A DNA stretch of 64,000 nucleotides from Dicyema japonicum (lineage: Eukaryota; Dicyemida; Rhombozoa; Dicyemidae). The translations under genes and the position numbers were made by a program. Within the stretch, counting starts at the first letter, position 1, and every line of letters starts with the position of its first letter. This document shows positions 21,820 to 31,949 of this stretch, piece by piece. A model generated the notes under the pieces. It did not search any database and was not told the DNA's origin. It saw only the letters and a list, made by a program, of their open reading frames with translations. Location: contig RDEW01000067.1 in assembly GCA_011109175.1 (NCBI GenBank), positions 154,248-218,247 of the forward strand. The letters are read 5' to 3'.

Positions 21820-24160
21820 ATGGAAATACCCTCATTATATGCGCATTGCCTTGAACATATTCGAACAGATTTTTATTTTAAAAAATGTGAAGAATTAAAT
21901 GAAAAAACTAAAAACATGATTTTTAAAAGAGTATTTAAGGAACTGATATATTCGAACGATCCATATCCAGATGAAGATCTATATGATCAATATACGTTTA
22001 TAGACACGATCTCAGATGGAGTACAGAAAAATGTTTTCTGCGTTGAATTCATTGATGACATTGACGTTAAGGATGTTGTCAAGATGATTCAAGTTTATCC
22101 GAATTTATCGAATATTAAATTATGCAAAATAACTTCATCACAAAAGAATCCTTTACTACCATTCTCACCTAATAATGTCCAATCATTCTCACTTCAGAGT
22201 TATCATAACCCAGATATGCTACATTCCCTATTTATGACTGGATTTAATAAAATAACATCCTTGAACTTGGCTGTATACATTATAGAAAAAAATATTTAAA
22301 AACAGCACAATTAAAATAATGGATAAACTGGAAAACATAAACTTTATGAACGTTGTAATTACTGACTTTGAAGAATTTGCTGCTAACTTAAACTGTCCAG
22401 AGGCCCTGTGGTTTAATTTATATCAAATTCAGTTATTTTACGCATATGAATAATTATTATGTTGTTGAAACAGATGATACTTGTAAAGTTAATTGTATTC
22501 CTCTTCTTGATAAGACCATCAATCTTAAATTTCTCGATTTATCGGGATGTATTGTAGACATGGAGAAATTAACAAAGTTATCGATTATAATAATCATAGC
22601 TACTTAAGCAAAAAAGGATTGAAAAAAAATCATTTTGACCAACTTATAAGTTTCAATGTGAATATAAATGAATGGGTAATTTTTACGATATAATATAGAT
22701 TGATAAAGAATTACTTATAAATAACTTAATCAGGCCTCTCTTCACGTTCCAATGTGAACATAAAATGTATGAAATTTTTAATGGGATTTGCAATTCGAAT
22801 TACAAATTCCGATATAAATTATTAAGTCGATTTTTGAAAGTATTTTGAACATATTAGTTTAGTTTTGAGTCTTAAACCTATGGATGAAAATGAAGATCCG
22901 AAAATTTCTTGTAAGTGAATTGTTTTACTCCAGCTTTACTTTAGCCAGTATTATCAAAAACTATCAAATATCGTACCTTAACCGTTGGTATGTGTTGATT
23001 TTATCTTTAGTATGATTTACGATGGTATTTGTAAAATTGTTAAGCATTACCGATTATTTAGTTACGAAATGGTAATTTAATTTAAATTTTTAGAATGCTT
23101 GTAATTGTTTAAAGATATTTCACTTTTTAAAACCATGGGAAACATCAATTTTCGTTTGCACATTTTTTATTTTAGTTGCCTTCGTTTTCATTCATTCTTA
23201 AAGGAACTTATTGTTGGTATGAAGACGATAGTTATGATTACGATACATGTCGTTCTATTTTAAAAGGCATGAGCATAGAATTTTTGACTTATCTTGGATA
23301 TTCAGGTCTTGTGAAAGTTTAAATTAATGACAGGATAATTTTAGTACTGCTGTGAATCTTGTGAAACATGCGACGAGAAGGGTTATGGCATATTCAATGT
23401 ATTGAGATATCTTCTAGGTATTTGAAATATATTTATTTAGACGAAAATGAAAGAAATGTGGATTTGTTTATTGATTTGGATGGAATTTCTCGAATTCATA
23501 ATTTTTTAGAAAGATTTCCATTAGAAGATCAAAACCATAATATCATAATTCCAATTATTAAAGTCGTCGAAACTCTAGCTAAATTTCAAAAAGCTAGAAG
23601 TTTACTTGCTACGTGTGGAATAATAGAAGATTTATTGTAAAATCGGTGTTTCATTAAAAGAAATCCTGATTACGATGTACTTAATTTTAATGCGCATTAT
23701 TTTATCTACAGTTGCATGTGTCTGATATTGAGTGATCCAAATTATATTTTGCCCACATTTGAAAATTTGGATTTCGTTGATTTGAGTCCAAAGGAATTCA
23801 TTCTAAATAAAATTTGTCAATTTATAAAAGAAAATCCGTATGAAGCAGATTGCGATATCCATAGTAGGTAATTTAATTTTCTATGTCGAAGGTCAATGAT
23901 ACCAACAATAAAATTGTTAAGTATGAATACAGACGAGCGAATTTGGCTTTGGGTTGTATGGGAATTTGCTAATTTAACCACTAAATATCGTTAATCTTTA
24001 CTTTAATAATAGCAAATCTTTTTATGGACATGTTAGTTCCCCATAACATTATTGAGAAAATTGAGAATATATGTTGTCAATCCAATATGGAAGAGATCCA
24101 TTCATACGCTGCTATTTTTAGAACAAATTACAATGTTGTTATTTTTATTATATTTAGGAT
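21820..24160 (+). CDS. ZYG11: ZYG11-like gene, copy 2
   Basis: Same gene as copy 1 in unit 2. The first exon is open from MEIPSLYAHC for 159 residues and then shifts frame near 22,258, where copy 1 has one more C (CATCCC versus CATCC). The armadillo exon reads DLDGISRIHNFLERFPLEDQ followed by IIIPIIKVVETLAKF and CGIIEDLL. The next exon, NPDYDVLNFNAHYF, matches the family's 'Y.A.G....L' repeat, and the last exons give SMIPTIKLL and FMDMLVPHNIIEKIENI. As in the other copies, introns of 23-28 nt separate the exons. The third copy at 61,282 confirms which frame is original in most places. Whether either frameshift is real is uncertain. Confidence 0.7.
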
Positions 24161-24699
24161 TATATTAATCGTCATTAATTAAATATTCAAGTAAACAAAT
24201 CTCTTTATTAATAAATTAACAATATGTATTCATTTCTTAGTCGCCATTACAGAGGCTTGCAACTTATTATTTATTGCTAGACTGATTTTTTTTCTTACAA
24301 ATCAAAAATGTTTTTAACAATAATGAAATGTGAAGCTACACTCCATGTTTATTTCTTAAACATTATTTTAATATGTCACGGCCCATACGTGGCCTCGGCC
24401 CAAACATGGTCGAGGCTAATAAACTTACAAAATTTTCTATAGCAGAATTAACTTAAATATACCCAATAAGTTTACCTCTGATATTATAAATTCTGTAGAA
24501 TGCAAAAATTGAGAGATTCAAATTAAAAATTAATTACCAAATGTCACAGTAATAGTATCTTCGTGCTAAAAAAATTTTTATTTTGTTTAAAAAATATAAA
24601 ATAAAATCTAATTATTTAAATAACTACTAGAATAGCAAAAGCAAAGCTTTGACCAAAATATTAAATTTAAGTCTTGTTCTTTTATCCATGTACATGAAA

Positions 24700-24785
24700 C
24701 TTTAACTCTATACCATAACCCTAAATTCTAAACACTGACCCTAACTAAAAACACTAAACATTAACCCTAACCAAAAACCCTCAAA
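24700..24785. repeat. telomere-like CCCTAAA cluster, unit 2
   Basis: Copy of the cluster at 9,360-9,450, with CATAACCCTAAATTC, GACCCTAAC and TTAACCCTAACC. Inside the Ginger-like element. Confidence 0.55.
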
Positions 24786-24949
24786 GTGTAAATTATTAAA
24801 CATAATTTATTAATTAAATTATTTAGCGTTTTCGATCACTTAAACTCGTGACCTGTGAATATTTTTATCCTCTCTGTTATTGAGAAAACAATTATCTCCA
24901 TCGTTTTTGGTTACTTCATAGATGGTACAGTCAAGCTTATCGTAAAGTG

Positions 24950-25720
24950 CCATTATACGATGAGCAGGATTTTTGTCATGATCTCATCCTTTATGGACCT
25001 CGTCACCAATTTTTAAAGTTTCGTCGTCGTTTCTCCACCTTCTTTTTTCAATCATTTTTCGTGCAGCTACTTTGGTATATATTCGTGTCTCTTCTCTTGC
25101 TTCATCCACTTCATAAGACAGAAAATTTGACAAATCCTCCGGTATTGCTTCCTGTGGATACTTACATCCCATAAATATAAAGAATGGCATTTGTTTCGTT
25201 GCCTCGTGTATCGAAATGTTGTAATCAAAAAACATTTTTTTAAATGAAGAACATAGCTCCCACTCTCTCCACTGGAAGGTAATATAGAGGAAATCCATTT
25301 TTATTGATTGGTTTAATCTTAATTTATAATTTATTTTTTTACCTTTTTACTTGACCTTGTATCCATGGAGCACACCATTTACCATGAATATACTTTACTC
25401 GAGGTTCCATTAACATGTCGGTCATCAATTTATTTTTAAATTCTTTTCCGTTATCCATGTGTAATAATAGCGGGGGCCATATGTATAAATTTTTTTGAAA
25501 AGTTTCAACTACTTCCTTTGAATTTTTGGAGTAGAGAGTTTCGACCACGCCAAATTTGCTGAAACAATCAACAACAGTCAAAAGCTACAGAAAATTAATG
25601 AGAAAAGACACATATGAATAACCCAAGTTTTTGTCAGAATAACGTCACAAATCGATCAGATCGGCTATATATCTGTCGCGTGGGTAATTTACCACAATTG
25701 GTGTTATCGGAGGTTTTGTT
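24950..25720 (-). pseudogene. Ginger-like integrase, unit 2 copy
   Basis: The gene is on the minus strand in three visible exons. The first ends at DKNLGYSY. A 27-nt intron (25,585-25,611) follows. The second exon has LTVVDCFSKFGVVETL, LLLHMDNGKEF and HGKWCAPWIQGQVK. A 25-nt intron (25,318-25,342) comes next, and the third exon has LNQSIKMDFLY, YNISIHEATKQMPFFIFMG and KRRWRNDDETLKIGDEV. The layout is the integrase core plus C-terminal domain. The residue at the catalytic Glu position is Lys here (GTAAAAAGG against GTAGAGAGG in unit 1), and HGRPR is changed to HGKWC. The enzyme should be inactive even though the frame is better preserved than in unit 1. One TGA interrupts the upstream exon. 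Confidence 0.8.
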
Positions 25721-25948
25721 TCCAAAAGCCTCTTAGACGTAATTTATAATTTGTTTCCTACAAATGAGCAATTATAAATATACGTAGATATATGGTACAT
25801 CGTTTTCAAACGTAAAACTACTGGCAAGCCTTTTATAACGCCTCTTATCAGATATTGTCAGATCTGAAGGGAACAAGTCAAATTCTTTAAATTCCTTAAT
25901 TATTTTCATATCGTAAAGAAACAATCGAACAACAATAACCATCAGTCG

Positions 25949-28900
25949 GTGGCGTTAAAACTCTCTCGAGTTGGCAAAAATGTTGAAAGGAAAAAAGGAG
26001 AAGGGTCACTTGCATTACCTGATGGTATGAATGTAATTCTTGCCATATCCGAGAGCGTTGTGGCAGATGACCCAAAAGAATGGGCGAGGCAGGTAGTCCT
26101 GCAGGTACGTAGCAGGCTATCTCGAATGCCCTGGAATGGATGGCCATACTTGGCGGAGCTCTGCAGTGGCAGATTCAGTACTGCTATATCTGTGAGTGAA
26201 CTCAAGAAGATGGCTGTAGGCAAAGAGGGTACTGGTCTAAAGGGGCGGGGACCAGGTGACCACAACTGTCAAAGAGAGCACGAGCACCAGAGCTGTGATA
26301 CGTTGCAGCTCAAGCATGTTTATGAGGTCTTTGCGCGGAATCTCGCTGCAGCGGCAGATGTCCCACTTGAGGACCGTAGATTTACCCGCAAGATTCCTCA
26401 TTGTAAGGTTAACGGTGTAGTGTTAACCTGCATCAATAAGGCTGTGGCTTATGCGGTGGAGGCTAAGCCAGTAGGGTCATTGGGTGACATCTCCCTAGTG
26501 CTGTATGCAGCACAGATCACCTATGAGGAATTGACGGACAAGCCCAGACCACCCAGTAAATGGAGGGAGCAGATCTGTGCCAAGATTGCTTGGAGACAGA
26601 CTGAGCTGGAAGCACTGGAGGGGCACATAAGTAGTGTGGCGAGAGGGGTTAGAGGAAAAGCACCGGCTATAGTAAAGGGGCTAATTAGTAAACTCCGTGT
26701 TCCCAAATGGGACCTCAAAGAGTTGAGGAGGGCAAAGGTGGAGTTAGAGGGGGCAATAATGGTGTATAAGAGGAAACTCTATACACATGAAAGTCGGTGT
26801 AAGAGAAGGAGAGAAAATAATCTGTTTGAGTTTAATCGCAGATTGTTTTACCGTCGCCTACACGAAAATGGCCATAGTGTATGTTCCCAGCAGGACGCGG
26901 AAATGCTTTCCACATGGGGTAGTATGTGGGAGGCTAAACCACGCAGAGGAAATGCGTGGAATGTCCCGTACAGCGCCGCTCCTTTCTTGGCGGAATTTTC
27001 GATTTTCGCAAGAAATTTGAGGCGGTAGTGAGACATCTCTCTGATTGGAAACGACCGGGGTCGATAAAGTTTATAATTTCTTTATCAAAAGATGCACTTC
27101 ATTACACGAGTCTTATGTGTGTGTATTACAGAAAAGCATCACTAACCCGGAAACGATTCCTGATTGGGCATGCACAGGGACAACTTATTTGATCCCAAAG
27201 CTGGACAACCCCCAGTCTGCTGCAGATTATCGACCGATAACCTGCATGCCAACCCTGTATAAGCTGATGACCAAATTGGTGGCTAATGAGGTCAGGAGCT
27301 TTGTAGACGCAAATGGGATTCTCTCCGAGAATCAGTTGGGAACTGTGCGAAATTGTCAGGGGGCAAAAGAGCAGGCTTTGATCAACAAATGCCTTTCTGT
27401 GTCTCACGGAAACTCACTTTTGTCTATGTGGGTGGATGTGAAGAAGGCTTACGATTCAGTTGATCATTCTTACCTTGTCGAGTGCCTACACAGTCTGTGT
27501 ATGCCTGTGTGGTTCATCAGCTTTGTAGTGGCTGTGATGAATAGGTGGAGTATTCATCTGAACTATAATAGGCACCGGATAGGCGAGGTAAAACTCAAGA
27601 GGGGGATCCTTCAGGGGATAGCATGTCTCCGCTACTCTTTGTTCTCTGTTTGGAGCCATTGAGTCGCCGCCTCAATGACCGGTTTGAGCAAATACCAGTT
27701 CATTGTGAAGGGGTCTGTTTCAGTACAAATCACCTTCTTTTTATCGATGACTTGAAGATGTATGCTCGAACAGCCGAGGAGCTCTACTCCATGGGGGTCT
27801 GTGCCAGGGAATTCTTTGAGAGTATAGGGCTAGATTTGAATTATTCAAAGTCTGCGACTAACACGCAAGTATGTAGCGAGTTAGTAAGAGTCCTAGAGGA
27901 ACACGAAGGATATAAGTATCTGGGTGTTACCGAATCTCCAAAGTCCCTTATAATGCCTGAGACAAAGCGACAAATTACTGAAGGCATCCGTAAAAGAGCA
28001 GCGTTATTGTGTAAGACGTCTCTAAATGCAAGGAATTTGTTCCTAGCATTAAATGAGTATGCTGTCTCGCTGCTAAACTACTACATAGGTGTTGTGGAGT
28101 TTGAGCCCAAAGAGTATGATGAGATGGATGTTATGATCCGTGGAGTACTCAGAGAGAACCATGTCCATGTGTTGGCAGCCAATAAGGAGAGACTATATTT
28201 ACCCCGTGATAAATTCGGCCGTGGACTGTGTGGAGTAGTCCAACTAAGTGAGCGTATCCTAATGCGAATGCACGACACCCTGATAGCTGGGTCAAGTGTG
28301 TCTGCTAGGAAGCACGCCATAATAACGACCGAGAAAACACGGGCAACCCACCTAGGCACTATCAGACCTTTTTTGTCTGCTAAGTATGGTGTTGATGATG
28401 GTGGGCTAGTAAATGTGAAGGCGTTGATCGAATTACAATATAATAATTTGATGGAAAAGATCAACTTAAAAAGCCTTCATAAGGTCCTCTTCAGAGCATT
28501 GGACAACCCACATGTCGACCTTAAGTCGTCGACAATATGGCTAAAATACGGTGACAACTCACCTCGATCGGAGGCGTTGTACACGTATATGCAAGACCGC
28601 AATATTTTTTGGGGTCGATCAACAAATACATGTCCCCACTGTAAGTCAAGGAGCATGTCGGTTGATCATTTAGCCACTCGATGTGGATCCATGCTCTGCC
28701 ACGACTATGTGTGGAGGCACAACGAGGTAGTAAGGAGTCTTCATCTTCTACTATGCAATAAGTATGGTATTCGCCACACCAGAAAGTTGCGGACTCATAA
28801 GGTGCAATCTGTAGTAGAGAACACCAGGGTCCAAATTAAGGTAGACAGTGTTATCCGTACCTCGGTGCTAGTCAAGCACAATAAACCGGACATTGTGGTA

Positions 28901-29323
28901 CACGATAAGGAGTCTGGCCAAGTCCTTATCATAGAGGTTGGCATCACGTCTCAAGACCGTTTGCAGACTGTGGAGGTGGAGAAAAAAAGGAAGTATGACT
29001 TTCTTGCAAACGAGATGGGGCAGATGCTTGGTTGCAAGGTCCTCGTTATTCCTATAGTAATGACGTGGGAAGGAATTGCAACAAAGTACCACAAGGGTTA
29101 TCTGAAGCAGTTGGGGGTAGATAGGAAGCTCCAGGCCTATCTACAGTCCACTGTGTTAAAGCGGACCCTAGAGAGCCTGACACTGGAGTATAGGAGGCAG
29201 AGCCCTGAGATGCCATATGGGCAGAGGGTTCAATTAGACAAAGCGCTCTCGGAGTTGTTTCAGCAACCAGAATCGAACCTGCCTGAGGAGGCTGGCGAAC
29301 AGGCAGGCGAGGAAGGTTGTTGA
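25949..29323 (+). CDS. R2-like polymerase/endonuclease, three frameshifts
   Basis: The protein runs in three frames: 25,949-27,020 (N-terminal domain with MPWNGWPYL and VLYAAQITYEELT, continuous into FEFNRRLFYRRL), 27,045-27,640 (LIPKLDN, RPITCMPTLYK, DVKKAYDSVDH, RGILQG) and 27,623-29,323 (FIDDLKMY catalytic site, thumb, knuckle, endonuclease). Single missing bases near 27,010, 27,050 and 27,618 account for the breaks; the last lies in a G run in the QGDS motif. The CX2C...HX4C knuckle (CPHCKSRSMSVDHLATRC) and KPDIVVHD...IEVGITSQDR restriction-like endonuclease are intact. It is a different subfamily from the unit 1 element, with about half of residues shared in the RT by eye. Either recently dead or carrying sequencing errors. 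Confidence 0.88.
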
Positions 29324-29378
29324 TTAAATATATTAACTTTTTTATTGTTTGTTAAATAAAGTGGGGTGTTTTTTTTTA
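25949..29378 (+). mobile_element. R2-like non-LTR retrotransposon, unit 2 only
   Basis: Inserted in the Ginger-like element. The left border follows ATCAGTCG, the right border precedes AAAACTAAGTATTTTG; in unit 1 these flanks are about 75 bp apart (10,604-10,679). The first bases of the element already encode protein, so there is no leader; it is probably slightly 5' truncated. The 3' end is TTAAATAAAGTGGGGTG with a T run. Base composition is clearly richer in G and C than the surroundings, suggesting recent arrival from another compositional background. Confidence 0.9.
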
Positions 29379-29784
29379 AAAACTAAGTATTTTGATACTG
29401 TACCCATTCTTCAATTTTATTTTTTCAATTTTTTCCAAAAAAGTGATTATTTTAACATAAAAAATACATATTTGTAATCCTTATCCAACAACGAACAAAA
29501 ATATATAATTATTTTTTTTAAATGATTAAAATCATTGACCATGTGTGGGCCGATACCACGTATGGGCCGTGACATAATATTTATATAAAATCAAAATTTA
29601 GAATTTTTCTAACTCGGGGACCTAACTCGTTCTCCATACCTAAATTGGCCTTAACTCTTCAAAAAAAATTTTGAGTACGTTTTCTCAAATTTTTAAATTA
29701 TTTATAATTTTTCTCATCTATGATTGTTTCTTAATTTTTATATTTTTTCATTGGTTGAGGTGGTGACGACGTCTCTATTGCACT

Positions 29785-30115
29785 ATGTCTTATTCGTATT
29801 CTTTACCGACTTCTCTGTTCACTCTTGGAACTTTTGATTGCAGAGGAATTAAACAACTTTAAAAGAAACAGCAACTGGCTTGCGATCTTTTAAAATACAA
29901 CATTTCTGTCTGCGGCCTACAAGAGACAAAAACGACTGTACATTGTACAGAACTGATTGACAAACTTCACCTTTTTACCGTATCATCGGACTGCCAAAAT
30001 TATGGTCTCGGATTTGCAGTCTATCAGGACCTGATCCACTGTGTTACAAAATTGTGGGCAGCTTCTGACCATGTCGCAGTGCTGCAAATCGGAAATAAAA
30101 TCTACTCAGTTATTC
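29785..30115 (+). pseudogene. EEP endonuclease LINE fragment, unit 2 copy
   Basis: Same as 11,086-11,410, with the GTFDCRGIK and QETKT blocks and the same internal TAA. Joined to the R2-like fragment at the same position. Confidence 0.75.
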
Positions 30116-31542
30116 CCATTATGTATGCCTAATCTGTATAAACTATTGACAAAGTGTGTGATCAAAAAATTATCAGATTATATTAAATCATACAACTTTA
30201 TCATCGATAATCAACTGGGAACGCGGAGAATGTGCCAAGGTGCGAAAGAACAGGCTATCGTCAACAAGTGCGTAAATCAACAAATGGAAGCAGTTTGAAT
30301 TCCACTTGGATTGACGTCAAAAAAGCTTATGACTCGGTTGACCACCTGTTTCTCCACCAGTATTACAAAATTCTAGTCTTCCCTGCTGGATTGTCAGGTT
30401 TAATCAGGTACATATCACAAATGGACCCTCTAGTAGAATGCTGAACTGAAAATTTCCGAAAGTAACTATGGGAAGTCCGGTAAATGGGGAACCAACGTAT
30501 ACGACGAATCACCTACTATTTATGGATGATATAAATTGTTTTCTCGCCATAGTCACTCAATGGAAATGATGTTGGAGGTGGTTGAGTCGTTTTTTGATGC
30601 AGCCGGGTTGGAGAGAAACTTTGAAAAATCCGCAACAACCGTGAAGTTATTGTCCGAGAAAGCTCGTTTCCTCCATCGATTGAACGGATACCGATATCTT
30701 GGAGTTCTTGAAGATAAGAACAGTAATGTTCTTAAAGGAAAAATTATGGATAAAATCTATGAAGAAGCATCTAAGCGAATCAAAAATTTGACAAAGATGG
30801 ATTTAAACTCAGTGAACCTGTTTAAGGGGATGAACGAGTATGCATTCTACTATTACTATTACATTGGATTGTTTGAGCAGTCAGAATTTGAACAGATCGA
30901 TAAAAACACCCGCAGAATACTTATATAGCCACATACAAATGCAACCAGCAAAGAAAGACTTTATCTACCAAGAAATAAATTTGAGGAGTCTGTCAGTAAC
31001 AAAACAGAACGAATGCTCCTCCAATTTTATGGTGACTTGGAACGTAAGGCAAATTACTGCCTAAGAAGGTCGGGAATACTACGGGTCATTAATTCAAAGA
31101 AACACACATGGGCACTATCGTAGAATTCATTTCCCGAAAGTATAACATTGAAAGTGTGAATGACTTGACAATGTCGAAATTGATGGATATACAGCATGCA
31201 TATCTATTGGGAAAGTTGTCAAAAAAACGCTGAAATCTATTTTATTTCAGTGTTTGAAAGACACAGAAGTGAATATTGCTGAATCCTCTGGATGGCTAGT
31301 GCATGGAAATCACTCCTTATAACCGAGGGAAGGTCGTGTCTACTTCAGGATCGTAACATGTTTTTGATAACGGAGAAACTAAGTGCGGATATTGTAACTC
31401 AGCAAAGAAGACCGTCGATCACTTGCAACCTGGTGTGGGAGAATGCTGAAGAGCTCATATCTCAGGCGGCATAATGAAGTGATCAGATGTTTACACCTAC
31501 ATCTCTGCCGTCAATATGGAATAAGAAAAACTTAGAGTCACA
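30116..31542 (+). pseudogene. R2-like retrotransposon, decayed copy, unit 2
   Basis: Duplicate of 11,411-12,840. The piece around 30,130-30,290 (NLYKLLTKCVIKKLSDYI...DNQLGTRRMCQGAKEQA) is better preserved than in unit 1, which helps identify the subfamily as that of 47,037-49,346. It has deletions through the palm and lacks the endonuclease. Confidence 0.85.
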
Positions 31543-31556
31543 CTAATTAATCCAAG

Positions 31557-31892
31557 GAAGGAACCCAAGGGAGAAAGTCTGCTTGTGTCTACCAAATTCA
31601 TTTTCCAGAGTCCATTACAGGCTCCCGTTTCCAAAGATAGATGAAGAAGTCATCGACATCACACATTCTTAGGCAGAAATGTTTTCGTGGTAATCTTCAC
31701 CAGTTGACTTAGTCAAGGAGACGGTAAGAGGATCCCATTAACAACTGTGCCGTGACAGAAGAATCTGGTAGACAAGAATTACCTTCGTCCAAAAGTCCAT
31801 CTTTTAGATTCGAACTCACCACAGTCGATCCGATGTCATCTGACATGTTCATCCAAGGCCTTTACGATATTTTTGGTCTTGATGTTTATTAA
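31557..31892 (+). CDS. 3' exons of the unrecognised host gene, unit 2
   Basis: Copy of 12,865-13,200 ending in the same MFIQGLYDIFGLDVY stop. It differs by few substitutions (LPNSFSRVHY in one frame against LPNPSSRVHY). Same short-intron reading; identity unknown. Confidence 0.4.
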
Positions 31893-31949
31893 GCTATTTT
31901 TTACACAAAAATTGTAAACAATTAATTATTTTTATTATGCTATTTAAGT

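Larger units (their letters stand above)
24374..29574 (-). mobile_element. Ginger-like DNA transposon, unit 2, split by an R2-like element
   Basis: Same ends as in unit 1 (TGTCACGGCCCATACGTGG at 24,374; ...GGGCCGTGACA ending at 29,574) and TAATA on both sides. The transposon's right part has been interrupted by the retrotransposon at 25,949-29,378, with about 75 bp of transposon sequence lost at the insertion point. Confidence 0.85.

Noticed and set aside
25942-26265. minus-strand open frame over the start of the unit 2 R2-like element
   Set aside because: Antisense of the N-terminal domain, which is conserved on the plus strand in two relatives.
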